A stretch of 51,156 bases of DNA, taken from NCBI GenBank assembly GCA_900770665.1, contig CAAGKZ010000023.1, forward strand, positions 1-51,156, read 5' to 3'. Below, piece by piece: positions 32,659 through 41,231 of this stretch. Position 1 is the stretch's first letter; each line of letters opens with the position of its first letter. The DNA comes from Bacteroidaceae bacterium. GTDB taxonomy: Bacteria > Bacteroidota > Bacteroidia > Bacteroidales > Bacteroidaceae. The translations under genes and the position numbers were made by a program. Under the pieces are notes generated by a model. It saw only the letters and a list, made by a program, of their open reading frames with translations, was not told the DNA's origin and did not search any database.

Positions 32659-33927
32659 TTAACCTCCAAAGTTATCGTACATAATCGATTTCTCCTCAAC
32701 ACCAAGGTCGGTGAGCATATTCACAACAGCCTTTGACATTGGGCCGGGACCACACATGTAGTACTCGATATCCTCGGGAGCCTCGTGGTCTTTGAGGTAT
32801 GTCTCATAGATAACCTGGTGTACGAAGCCTGCGGTGTACTTAACGCCTGCTGCATCGGCTGCAGGGTCTGGACGGTCAAGAGCCAAGTGGAAGGTGAAGT
32901 TGGGGAACTCCTTCTCAAGCTGCAGGAAGTCCTCGAGGTAGAACACCTCGTTGAGCGCACGTGCACCATAGAAGTAGGTCATTACACGGTCGGTAGTCTT
33001 CAAGGTCTTTGTCATGTGCATAATCTGAGCACGCAATGGAGCCATACCGGCACCACCACCAACCCACATCATCTCCTTCTTTGAGTCGAAGATTGGGTGG
33101 AAATCGCCGTAAGGGCCGCTCATGATTACCTTGTCGCCTGGCTTCAAAGTGAAGATGTATGAAGATGCGATACCGCAAGGTACATCCATAAAGCCTGAAC
33201 GGTCGGCCTTGAAAGGAGGTGTCGCAATACGCACGGTGAGCATGATGCGGTCACCCTCGGCAGGATAGTTGGCCATTGAGTAGGCACGGATTGTCTCCTC
33301 GGTGTTCTTGCACTTGAGCCCGAGCAAACCGAACTTCTCCCATGCTGGCAGATACTCGTCACCGATGAGTGACTTGTCGATATCCTTGTCGTATGTCATA
33401 TCGTATGCAGGAATCTTGATCTGTGCATAAGAACCCGGAACGAAGTCCATGTGCTCGCCCGGAGGCAATGCAACGATAAACTCCTTGATGAAGGTTGCGA
33501 CGTTCTTGTTAGAGATAACCTCGCACTCCCACTCCTTGACACCCATAACAGACTCGGGCACCTTGATTTCCATATCGTTCTTACACTTTACCTGACAGCC
33601 AAGACGCCAGTGAGCCTGCTGCTCCTTGCGTGTGAAATGACTGGTCTCTGATGGCAGAATCTCGCCACCGCCCTCGGTTACCTGGAGTTTGCACTGACCA
33701 CAAGAGCCCTTACCGCCACAAGCCGAAGGAAGGAAGATGCCATTCTCGGCAAGTGTACCGAGCAATGCACCACCGGCTGCTACCTCAACCTCTTTCTCGC
33801 CGTTAATCTTTACCTTGATGTTACCACCGGGGAGCAAAAAGCGCTTTGCCACCAAAAGAATAACAACCAGCAAAAGGATTATTACAAGGAAAGCAATAAT
33901 ACTTGAAATTATCAATTGTGTATTCAT
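32659..33927 (-). CDS. nqrF: Na+-translocating NADH:quinone reductase subunit F
   Basis: The 422-residue product has one N-terminal membrane helix (about 6-28) and a plant-type 2Fe-2S domain with C70, C76, C79 and C111 (SACGGKGSCGQC, GCQVKC). An FAD domain (RAYSMANYPAEGD) and an NADH domain (MWVGGGAGMAPLRAQIM, YMCGPGPMSKAV) follow. It takes electrons from NADH in the cytosol and passes them into the Nqr complex. It is the last gene of nqrABCDEF, 12 bp after nqrE, and is followed by a terminator. Confidence 0.96.
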   Translation of the reverse strand: MNTQLIISSIIAFLVIILLLVVILLVAKRFLLPGGNIKVKINGEKEVEVAAGGALLGTLAENGIFLPSACGGKGSCGQCKLQVTEGGGEILPSETSHFTRKEQQAHWRLGCQVKCKNDMEIKVPESVMGVKEWECEVISNKNVATFIKEFIVALPPGEHMDFVPGSYAQIKIPAYDMTYDKDIDKSLIGDEYLPAWEKFGLLGLKCKNTEETIRAYSMANYPAEGDRIMLTVRIATPPFKADRSGFMDVPCGIASSYIFTLKPGDKVIMSGPYGDFHPIFDSKKEMMWVGGGAGMAPLRAQIMHMTKTLKTTDRVMTYFYGARALNEVFYLEDFLQLEKEFPNFTFHLALDRPDPAADAAGVKYTAGFVHQVIYETYLKDHEAPEDIEYYMCGPGPMSKAVVNMLTDLGVEEKSIMYDNFGG

Positions 33928-33939
33928 ATCCTTACTTTA

Positions 33940-34563
33940 TTACATTTTAATACCTGAGAAGCACATAAATGCCATTGCCATGAGACCTACAGTGATAAAG
34001 GCGATACCCAGACCACGAAGTGGCTTTGGCACGTTGCTGTACTCCATTTTCTCACGGATTGCCGCAAAAAGCACGATTGCAATCATCCAACCCAAGCCTG
34101 AACCGATAGCAAAAGCTACTGAATCGGCAAAACAGGTGATGGCCTGTGAACTGTCGGCAGGAAGCCCGATGCGCTGCTGCATGAAGAGCGAGCCACCCAT
34201 GATTGCACAGTTAACGGCAATAAGAGGAAGGAAGATACCCAACTGGCTGTAGAGAGCAGGAGCAAAACGCTCTACAATCATCTCCACAAGCTGCACGATA
34301 CCCGCGATAACCGCAATGAAGAGGATGAACGCAAGGAATGTGAGGTCTACGCCGAAGATACCGTCGGCAGCAAGCACCTTAGTCTGCAACAGATAGTTGA
34401 CAGGCAACGTGATTACCTGAACGAATATAACGGCAACGCCAAGTCCAACGGCAGTCTTTACGCTCTTAGATACAGCCAAGAACGAACACATACCCAAGAA
34501 AAAGGCAAACACCATATTGTCCACGAAAACCGAACGGACAAGTAAACTAATGAAATGTTCCAT
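33940..34563 (-). CDS. nqrE: Na+-NQR subunit E
   Basis: The 207-residue product is an integral membrane protein with about six helices. It has the two conserved cysteines, C26 in FLGMCSFLAVSKSV and the one in AVNCAIMGGSLFMQQR. These, with two from NqrD, hold the intramembrane iron centre in the Vibrio complex. It starts 27 bp after nqrD. Confidence 0.96.
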   Translation of the reverse strand: MEHFISLLVRSVFVDNMVFAFFLGMCSFLAVSKSVKTAVGLGVAVIFVQVITLPVNYLLQTKVLAADGIFGVDLTFLAFILFIAVIAGIVQLVEMIVERFAPALYSQLGIFLPLIAVNCAIMGGSLFMQQRIGLPADSSQAITCFADSVAFAIGSGLGWMIAIVLFAAIREKMEYSNVPKPLRGLGIAFITVGLMAMAFMCFSGIKM

Positions 34564-34590
34564 AACTATTTTTCTTTACTGTATCTTAAA

Positions 34591-35217
34591 TTACTTTTCT
34601 TGCAAACTCTTGTCCTTTGATCTCTGGAACCACACGATGCAGGCAATAAGGATGAATGCCGCAGGAGTCATGAGCATAAGACCATTGTTCATATAACCGG
34701 CTGCGTATGCGCTCTCGGGAATAATCTGGAAACCGAAAAGTGCACCTGTACCGAAAAATTCACGGAAGAATGCCACAATAACCAGAATCATTGCATAACC
34801 CACACCGTTACCGATACCGTCGAGGAACGATGGCCAAGGCTTGTTCTGCATAGCAAATGCCTCGAGACGACCCATGAGGATACAGTTGGTAATGATAAGT
34901 CCGATGTAAACCGAAAGCTGAACACTCACGTCATAGGCAATTGCCTTGAGGACCTCGCTTACCAATGTTACCAACGCAGCAACAACCACCAACTGAACGA
35001 TGATACGTATACGCATTGGAATTGTATTGCGGATAAGAGAGATAATGACGTTGGCCATTGCCACGATAATTGTAACCGAAAGACCCATCACAATTGCAGG
35101 CTCGAGTTTGCTTGTTACAGCCAACGCCGAACAGATACCGAGCACTTGAACGGTTACAGGGTTCTCTTTGAGAAGAGGAGTCTTGAATGCCTCTTTATTT
35201 TTCTTTGAAAGTCCCAT
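34591..35217 (-). CDS. nqrD: Na+-NQR subunit D
   Basis: The 208-residue membrane protein is the NqrE paralogue of the complex. Its conserved cysteines are C29 in VLGICSALAVTSKLE and the one in TNCILMGRLEAFAM, ligands of the intramembrane Fe centre in characterised NQR. Helices include VMGLSVTIIVAMANVIISLI and YAMILVIVAFFREFFG. It starts 2 bp after nqrC. Confidence 0.96.
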   Translation of the reverse strand: MGLSKKNKEAFKTPLLKENPVTVQVLGICSALAVTSKLEPAIVMGLSVTIIVAMANVIISLIRNTIPMRIRIIVQLVVVAALVTLVSEVLKAIAYDVSVQLSVYIGLIITNCILMGRLEAFAMQNKPWPSFLDGIGNGVGYAMILVIVAFFREFFGTGALFGFQIIPESAYAAGYMNNGLMLMTPAAFILIACIVWFQRSKDKSLQEK

Positions 35218-35219
35218 AA

Positions 35220-36164
35220 TTATTCCTCCTTTTTGTCTTGTGCATCTGCATCTGCAGGTGCCTGTTCAACATTTTCAGTTTCTACGGCAGCTTCAGCGGC
35301 TACAGGAGCCTCTTCAACTACCGGCTTGCCGGCTTTTACATTATTCAAGTAGTTGTAATAAGGTGCAAGCTTTCTCTTGAACATATCGTCAACACCATTA
35401 CAGGTGAGTGTAGCACCCGAAACAGCATCGATATGATATTCGGCAGCTGCTTTACCCTTACCTTTTTCAACGCTGAGTGCAACATTACCCTCTTCGTCAT
35501 ACACCTTCTTTACAACAGGATTGCCATCCTTGTCCTTTGTGAAGCCGTTCTGGAACTTGTCTGCAGCGATTTCTGCACCAAGACCAGGTGTCTCACTTGC
35601 GTGAGAGAAGTAAACACCGTAGATTGTGTTGCAATCGTCATTAAGAGCTATATAGCCCCAAATGCCACCCCACAGACCATTACCGGTCATTGGAACAATA
35701 TACTTCTTCGCGCCATTGATGTCGGCGATGTAGAGAGGAAGATTACCTTCATTCACATCGTCGTTCTTTACCTCGAAGCCACCCTCTTCGGCAACCACTT
35801 CACCGGCTGCATTGATGATGGGGTCAGCCACAATCAGTTCATCGTATGTTGCAGCAACATCGGCAAGTTCTCTTTCGTTGAGTGAAGCAAGAATCTGCTT
35901 TTTCTTGTCGAGCTCTACATTGGCATCCTGCATAGGTTTGAGAAGTGATGACACACCTGCCAAGAGGAATGCCACGATAACTACTACCACTGCAGAATAG
36001 ATGATGGCATAAATGTCGCTATTGGTATCAAAACCCTTTTTCTTGGCCGCTTTCACTGCCTCGAACTCCGAAGCGCCGGCCTTACACAATGGGCAAACCG
36101 ATGGAGCCTCATTGCCTTCGTGTGTGTATCCACACACTTTGCATACATATTTATTTGCTGCCAT
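35220..36164 (-). CDS. nqrC: Na+-NQR subunit C fused to an N-terminal rubredoxin domain
   Basis: The 314-residue product is longer than the usual NqrC of about 230-260. Residues 1-34 form a rubrerythrin-type rubredoxin domain: C8, C11, C24 and C27 in YVCKVCGY and PSVCPLCKAG. A Lys-rich linker (35-45) leads to the membrane helix (about 52-74), then the periplasmic FMN domain (GLWGGIWGYIALN, SETPGLGAEI). The flavinylation motif is SGAT with T252. A Pro/Ala/Glu-rich tail (281-314) is also extra. The ORF is continuous with no stop between the parts. By NqrC topology the rubredoxin would face the cytosol, where it could pass electrons to or from the complex or sense redox state; that role is inference. 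Confidence 0.93.
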   Translation of the reverse strand: MAANKYVCKVCGYTHEGNEAPSVCPLCKAGASEFEAVKAAKKKGFDTNSDIYAIIYSAVVVVIVAFLLAGVSSLLKPMQDANVELDKKKQILASLNERELADVAATYDELIVADPIINAAGEVVAEEGGFEVKNDDVNEGNLPLYIADINGAKKYIVPMTGNGLWGGIWGYIALNDDCNTIYGVYFSHASETPGLGAEIAADKFQNGFTKDKDGNPVVKKVYDEEGNVALSVEKGKGKAAAEYHIDAVSGATLTCNGVDDMFKRKLAPYYNYLNNVKAGKPVVEEAPVAAEAAVETENVEQAPADADAQDKKEE

Positions 36165-36169
36165 ATCTG

Positions 36170-37348
36170 TTAGTTCTTTTTTGTTACACGTTTAGCACGG
36201 GCATTCACGTTTGACTGCACCACGCAATAATCGATAAATGGAGCTACCACGTTCATCAACAGGATTGCAAGCATCATACCTTCGGGGTAACCGGGGTTCA
36301 TGACACGGATAATGATGGTCATTGCACCGATACCGAAACCATAGATATACTTACCGGTCTCTGTACGAGCCGATGTAACAGGGTCTGTAGCCATGAACAC
36401 TGCACCGAAGCAGAAACCGCCAAGGAGCAGATTGTGCCAAAGTGGCATAGCCTCGGGCATCTTGTCCTGGAATACGAAGAGCATCACGATACCACCGACA
36501 AACACGCTGAGCATTGTCTTCCAGCTTGCAACGCCTGTGTAAAGGAGCAATGCTGCACCAATAGCGATAGCTACAACGCTTGTCTCACCGATAGAACCGG
36601 GCATAAAGCCGAAGATCATATCGCATGATGTCAACAACTCGCCGTCAGCACCTACAGGTGCGGTTCCATTTGCAACATACTGGAGCGCTGTAGCACATGT
36701 GTAACCATCAACGCTTGAACCAAGGCCACAAACTGCATCGGTTGCAACCCATACGCTATCACCCGAAATCACTGAAGGATAGGCAAAGAAGATGAACGCA
36801 CGTGCGATAAGAGCCACGTTAACGATGTTCATACCGGTACCACCGAACACCTCTTTTGCGAAGATTACCGCAAAGGCTGTTGCAAGGGCAAGAACCCACA
36901 ATGGACAGCCTACAGGCACAATCATTGGAATGAGGATACCTGAAACAAGGAATCCCTCATGAATCTCCTCATTCTTCCACTGTGCTACGGTGAACTCAAT
37001 TCCAAGACCGACGATGTATGAAACAACAATCTTTGGAAGCATCACCAAAAGTCCGAAAAGGAACATGTCGAACCAACCTGTCTCGGCCACCGTGCCGGCT
37101 GCAATGGCATTCTGCAGACCGATGTTGTACATACCCAACAACATTGCAGGCATGAGAGCAATGACAACCAACGACATGATGCGCTTGCTGTCAATTGCGT
37201 CGTGAATGTTCACACCGTTCTTTGCTGTGTCTTTAGGCACGAACAGGAATGTCTCAAAACCATCGAACAGAGAACGGAATGCATGCAATTTGCCACCCTC
37301 CTCGAACTTTGGTTTAATTTTGTCTATATAATTTCTCAAAAATTTCAT
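36170..37348 (-). CDS. nqrB: Na+-NQR subunit B
   Basis: The 392-residue membrane protein has about ten helices. An N-terminal segment (LFDGFETFLFVPKDTAKNG) and the FGGTGMNIVNVALIARAF block are characteristic. The covalent-FMN threonine is expected in an SGAT motif; here the place is taken by T217-C218-A219-T220 (DGYTCATAL), so T220 would be the FMN site. It carries riboflavin and FMN in the Na+ path of the complex. It lies 41 bp after nqrA and 5 bp before nqrC. Confidence 0.95.
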   Translation of the reverse strand: MKFLRNYIDKIKPKFEEGGKLHAFRSLFDGFETFLFVPKDTAKNGVNIHDAIDSKRIMSLVVIALMPAMLLGMYNIGLQNAIAAGTVAETGWFDMFLFGLLVMLPKIVVSYIVGLGIEFTVAQWKNEEIHEGFLVSGILIPMIVPVGCPLWVLALATAFAVIFAKEVFGGTGMNIVNVALIARAFIFFAYPSVISGDSVWVATDAVCGLGSSVDGYTCATALQYVANGTAPVGADGELLTSCDMIFGFMPGSIGETSVVAIAIGAALLLYTGVASWKTMLSVFVGGIVMLFVFQDKMPEAMPLWHNLLLGGFCFGAVFMATDPVTSARTETGKYIYGFGIGAMTIIIRVMNPGYPEGMMLAILLMNVVAPFIDYCVVQSNVNARAKRVTKKN

Positions 37349-37389
37349 ACGACTGAATTTTATTTTGCATTGAAACTAAACTCGTATTA

Positions 37390-38739
37390 TCAACACATCT
37401 CGGCACGGAGCTTGTCAAGGCCTTCGCGTACAATGCGCTGCAACTCCAACTTAGAAGAGTCAACAAACTCGCAAAGTGCAAAATCCTCGGGAGCGACCTC
37501 GTAGATACCAAGCTGTTCCATCTTATCGATGTTACCTGTTATGATAGCCTTCAACAAATACTCGGGGTATATATCCATTGGGAACACCTTGTCGTACTCA
37601 TTGGACATAATCATGTGGCGCTCACCACCCTTGATGCGGGCATCAATAGTGTACTGACGCTTTGGACAGAGCCAGCTGAAATAGCTGCGGCTTGTACTGT
37701 ACATGCCGAAACGTGGCATAGCCCAACCGAGCATCTCGGCATCATCCATAGACTCAGGGATAACTGTCACCTCGGTAGAGAAAGCGCCCAAGAAACCATC
37801 GGCGGTTGTCTTCTTACCTGTCAACACGTTTCCATCAATGATGCGGTTCTCGTACTTCTCTTCAAGACGGCCTGCAAGGATATTGGTAAGCTGTGCACCA
37901 AGAACAACCTTGCTGTAAGAAGGATTCTTAACCTCACTACCTGCAAGAGCAATGGTACGTGTGAAATCAACTTTACCCTTGTTGAAGAAACGACCGATGA
38001 AAATCACCTCTTCGGCACCGATTGTCCAAACGATCTCGCCCTTGTTGATAGGCGCAGTCTTGTTAATCTGTACACCTACGTTACCAGCAGGGTGTGGACC
38101 CTTGAAGATTGTGGTGGTAACATTCTTCGCTACAGTCAAGGCTGCCGACTTCTGACAAGCGCATACGCCAAGATGTACAGGAGCAATGCGTGAAAGTGCA
38201 TCAAGACCTGTCTGGAAATCCTCCTCGTTACCCTTGAGAGCAACCTCAAAGTTAACGGCAAGGGGTTTTGAATCAAATGCCGAAACATAGATGGCACGTG
38301 GAGTGTCCTTTGGCTCGGCAATCACATCATAAGGTCTCTGACGAATGAAACCGAAGAGACCGGCCTTCAGGAGATGCGCCTTAATCTCACCGGCAGAGAG
38401 AGAAAGGACATCCTGTGCCTTATACTCTACCGACTCGAACTTGCCATCCGATTCTACAACTACGCTAAGTACGCGTCTTCTCTCACCGCGGTTAACCGCA
38501 ACAACTTTTCCGCTCACCGGCGAAACAAATTGCAATTCGGGATTGGCCTTGTCAACGAACAAAGGATCACCTGCCTTCACTGCATCCTCGGGTTTAACAA
38601 CAACCTTTGGAGTCACACGTGTAAAATCAGCGGGCATCAAAGCGTAGAGCTTTGGTGTCGCAACTGATGTAAATTCCTTAGCAGGAGCACCTTTCAGATT
38701 GATATTCAATCCCTTAGAAATTTTTACGACTCTGTGCAT
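37390..38739 (-). CDS. nqrA: Na+-NQR subunit A
   Basis: The 449-residue product is the soluble cytosolic subunit that binds quinone or stabilises the complex. Recognisable segments are KISKGLNINLKGAP at the start, DPLFVDKANPELQFVSPVSG, FGFIRQRPYDVIA, KGPHPAGNVGVQI and SRSYFSWLCPKRQYTIDARIKGGERHM. The final FALCEFVDSSKLELQRIVREGL is typical. It is the first gene of the operon, 34 nt downstream of an exact -7 box. Confidence 0.96.
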   Translation of the reverse strand: MHRVVKISKGLNINLKGAPAKEFTSVATPKLYALMPADFTRVTPKVVVKPEDAVKAGDPLFVDKANPELQFVSPVSGKVVAVNRGERRRVLSVVVESDGKFESVEYKAQDVLSLSAGEIKAHLLKAGLFGFIRQRPYDVIAEPKDTPRAIYVSAFDSKPLAVNFEVALKGNEEDFQTGLDALSRIAPVHLGVCACQKSAALTVAKNVTTTIFKGPHPAGNVGVQINKTAPINKGEIVWTIGAEEVIFIGRFFNKGKVDFTRTIALAGSEVKNPSYSKVVLGAQLTNILAGRLEEKYENRIIDGNVLTGKKTTADGFLGAFSTEVTVIPESMDDAEMLGWAMPRFGMYSTSRSYFSWLCPKRQYTIDARIKGGERHMIMSNEYDKVFPMDIYPEYLLKAIITGNIDKMEQLGIYEVAPEDFALCEFVDSSKLELQRIVREGLDKLRAEMC

Positions 38740-39053
38740 ATAATTTGAGTTACATTAGTACATAATCCGACACAAATTTAGAGAAAATTTTCCGTATTAG
38801 TAACAAGAAATTTTAAAATATTTTAATATTTTTCAGTCCGTTAGGTGTTTTTAAGGCACAGAAAGGGCTACAATGCCCTATAGGGCTAAAAGGCACGCTT
38901 GACAGGCTGACGCCTGCTGAGAAATGCGACACCACAATACCACGCAATCGCAATGCAACAGCTCCGCAGAAATAGGAGGCGACACAGCTTGCCTGACCCG
39001 CAGTTTTCAGTTTTCCACTTTCACATTTCACCTTTCAGCTTTCCGTTTTCCGT
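38740..39053. other. Intergenic region upstream of nqrA with palindromes and heptamer tract
   Basis: No gene is seen. It contains the nqrA promoter (38773-38780) and a cluster of short palindromes: GCCCTATAGGGC at 38875-38886, GGGC/GCCC at 38865-38878, and CAGGC-TGAC-GCCTG at 38903-38916. A pyrimidine-rich heptamer tract (TTTTCAG, CTTTCAC, TTTCCG units, about 39002-39055) is related to the arrays at 4367-4450 and 23486-23600. Confidence 0.62.
38773..38780 (-). promoter_or_regulatory. Predicted -7 box of the nqrABCDEF operon
   Basis: TAAATTTG (38780-38773, minus) matches TAnnTTTG exactly and lies 34 nt before the nqrA ATG, giving a leader of about 27 nt. No TTTG at standard -33 spacing was seen. 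Confidence 0.5.
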
Positions 39054-39091
39054 TAAAAAAAATGAGAGAGTATCTCACGATACCCTCTCAC
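39054..39091 (-). terminator. Terminator of the ribosomal protein operon
   Basis: On the minus strand TGAGAGGGTATC (39090-39079) pairs with GATACTCTCTCA (39074-39063) around a GTGA tetraloop, with one G/T pair. It is followed by a T8 run. It lies 24 bp after the rplQ stop. Confidence 0.9.
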
Positions 39092-39114
39092 ATCTATTAA
39101 GTAAGTAATTTTTA

Positions 39115-39597
39115 TTATTCAGCAACTGCTGGTGTAGCCTCTTCTGTTGCAACAACAGTCTCCTCTACAGCAGGCGCATCAGCCTTCTTTGTAGAACGAC
39201 GACGACGTGTCTTCTTAGTCTGTGACTTCGCCATGTTCTCGTTGTAGTCAACAAGCTCGATGAAGCACATCTGAGCTGCGTCACCCAAACGTGTACCAAG
39301 TTTGATGATGCGTGTGTAACCACCTGGACGCTCTGCAACCTTTACAGAAATCTCCTTGAAGAGCTCTGTAACGGCCTCCTTGCTCTGGAGGTTGCTGAAC
39401 ACTACGCGACGAGAGTTTGTTGTGTCGTCTTTTGACTTTGTGATGAGTGGCTCAACGAACTTCTTGAGTTCCTTTGCCTTTGCAAGGGTCGTAGTGATTC
39501 TTTTGTGCATGATCAACGAAACTGCCATGTTAGAAAGCATCGCGTTTCTGTGAGATGCAGTACGACCCAAATGATTAAAAGATTTCTTATGTCTCAT
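39115..39597 (-). CDS. rplQ: 50S ribosomal protein L17
   Basis: The 160-residue product begins MRHKKSFNHLGRTASHRNAMLSN in two family segments (MRHKKSFNHLGR, ASHRNAMLSNMA). The core is about 120 residues. A basic stretch KKTRRRRSTKK and an Ala/Glu/Val-rich tail make it longer than E. coli L17 (127); such tails are usual in Bacteroidota. It starts 2 bp after rpoA and closes the operon before a strong terminator. Confidence 0.96.
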   Translation of the reverse strand: MRHKKSFNHLGRTASHRNAMLSNMAVSLIMHKRITTTLAKAKELKKFVEPLITKSKDDTTNSRRVVFSNLQSKEAVTELFKEISVKVAERPGGYTRIIKLGTRLGDAAQMCFIELVDYNENMAKSQTKKTRRRRSTKKADAPAVEETVVATEEATPAVAE

Positions 39598-39599
39598 AA

Positions 39600-40592
39600 T
39601 TATTCTTTGTCTAATTTATATTTTGAAATATCAGTTCCAAACGAAAGATTCAGACTCTCGAGCAAATCATCAAGCTCAGTGAGCGATTTCTTACCAAAGT
39701 TGCGGAACTTGAGAAGGTCGGTCTTGTTGTACTGTACGAGCTGGCCGAGTGTCTCAACATCAGCAGCCTTCAAACAGTTGAGGGCACGTACTGAAAGGTT
39801 GAGATCAACAAGCTTGCTCTTGAGCAACTGACGCATGTGCAATACCTCCTCATCGAACTCCTCGTTGCCATCCAAGTCGGCAGACTCGATAGCAATCTTC
39901 TCGTCTGAGAAGAGCATGAAGTGATAGATAAGGATTTTTGCAGCCTCCTTAAGAGCCTCCTTTGGGTGGATGGAACCATCTGTTGTAATCTCAAGTACCA
40001 GACGGTCGTAGTCGGTCTTCTGCTCAACGCGGAATGGCTCACGCTGGTACTTCACATTACGAATAGGAGTGTAGATCGAGTCGATTGGAATCATTGTGGG
40101 CTCTGTGCAGAACTCACGGTTCTCATCAGCAGGAACGTAACCACGTCCCTTGTTGATGCTGATTTCAATCTGCATTTTAGCCGATGAGTCAAGATGGCAA
40201 ATGACTAACTCGGGATTTAACACTTCAAATCCTGTTAAATACTTACCTATCTCACCTGCAGTGAACACCTCAGTGTTCTCTACGTTGATTGAGACTTTCT
40301 CGGTTTCGAAATCCTCAACGATTCTTTTGAATCGCACCTTCTTAAGGTTAAGGATGATGTTGGTAACATCCTCTTTTACACCGGGAACTGTTGCAAACTC
40401 GTGCTCAACACCTGCGATCTTGATGCAATTGATTGCAAAGCCTTCCAAAGAAGACAACAAGATGCGACGGAGTGCATTACCCACTGTTGTTGCAAAACCT
40501 GGCTCCAAAGGACGGAACTCGAACTTTCCGAAGAAATCGTTCGCCTCCAGCATCACCACCTTATCTGGTTTTTGAAATGTTAATATCGCCAT
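39600..40592 (-). CDS. rpoA: RNA polymerase alpha subunit
   Basis: The ATG at 40592 (MAILTFQKPDKV) gives 330 residues; a TTG two codons upstream is unlikely. The N-terminal assembly domain shows FEFRPLEPGFATTVGNALRRILLSSLEG. The C-terminal domain shows LNLSVRALNCLKAADVETLGQL and LLKFRNFGKKSLTELDDLL. It dimerises to scaffold the core polymerase and contacts promoter DNA and activators. It lies 9 bp after rpsD. Confidence 0.97.
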   Translation of the reverse strand: MAILTFQKPDKVVMLEANDFFGKFEFRPLEPGFATTVGNALRRILLSSLEGFAINCIKIAGVEHEFATVPGVKEDVTNIILNLKKVRFKRIVEDFETEKVSINVENTEVFTAGEIGKYLTGFEVLNPELVICHLDSSAKMQIEISINKGRGYVPADENREFCTEPTMIPIDSIYTPIRNVKYQREPFRVEQKTDYDRLVLEITTDGSIHPKEALKEAAKILIYHFMLFSDEKIAIESADLDGNEEFDEEVLHMRQLLKSKLVDLNLSVRALNCLKAADVETLGQLVQYNKTDLLKFRNFGKKSLTELDDLLESLNLSFGTDISKYKLDKE

Positions 40593-40601
40593 TATCAAAT
40601 A

Positions 40602-41210
40602 TTAATTTTTGCTATACAACTCAACGATTAACTGCTCCTTGATGTTCTCGGGAATCTCAGAACGCTCAGGTACGCTCAAGAACTTACCTGCCATGTCTGA
40701 CTCGCTCCACTCCAACCAAGGATACTTGCTGTGGTTCAAACCTGCCAATGAGTTCTGGATAACCTCGAGAGACTTAGAACGCTCACGAACACCGATAACC
40801 TGGCCTGGTTTGATGTGACGAGAAGGGATGTTACATACCTTGCCGTCAACAACAATGTGGCAGTGGCTTACCAACTGACGTGCAGCAGCACGTGTTGGAG
40901 CAATACCGAGACGATAAACTACGTTATCGAGACGAGCCTCAAGGTTCTGCAAAAGAACCTCACCGGTAATACCGGGAGCTGAATCGGCCTTCTTGAATGT
41001 GTTACGGAACTGTTTCTCCAATACACCGTATGTGTATTTTGCTTTCTGCTTCTCAGCGAGCATCACACCGTACTCAGAAGTCTTGCGACGACGGTTGTTA
41101 CCGTGCTGGCCGGGAGCATAGTTCTTCTTTGAAAGCACTTTGTCTGCGCCAAAGATAGGCTCGCCGAAACGACGTGCTATCTTGCTTTTTGGTCCTGTAT
41201 ATCTTGCCAT
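40602..41210 (-). CDS. rpsD: 30S ribosomal protein S4
   Basis: The 202-residue product starts MARYTGPKSKIARRFGEP and has the S4 RNA-binding domain in LEARLDNVVYRLGIAPTRAAARQLVSH (two segments) with HIVVDGKVCNIPS. It binds 16S rRNA early in 30S assembly. The N-terminal zinc cysteines seen in some bacteria are absent. It lies 21 bp after rpsK. Confidence 0.97.
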   Translation of the reverse strand: MARYTGPKSKIARRFGEPIFGADKVLSKKNYAPGQHGNNRRRKTSEYGVMLAEKQKAKYTYGVLEKQFRNTFKKADSAPGITGEVLLQNLEARLDNVVYRLGIAPTRAAARQLVSHCHIVVDGKVCNIPSRHIKPGQVIGVRERSKSLEVIQNSLAGLNHSKYPWLEWSESDMAGKFLSVPERSEIPENIKEQLIVELYSKN

Positions 41211-41231
41211 TTCTAATCTTAAATAAAATTG

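Noticed and set aside
35220..36164. Rubredoxin-NqrC fusion as an assembly or frameshift artefact.
   Set aside because: The frame is continuous with natural codon use, a plausible linker, and start and stop at normal distances from nqrB and nqrD. No second start with a separate rubredoxin stop exists.
38813..39031. Minus-strand open frame of 72 codons upstream of nqrA.
   Set aside because: It consists of the heptamer tract and palindrome cluster read through and has no domain or gene-like codon pattern.
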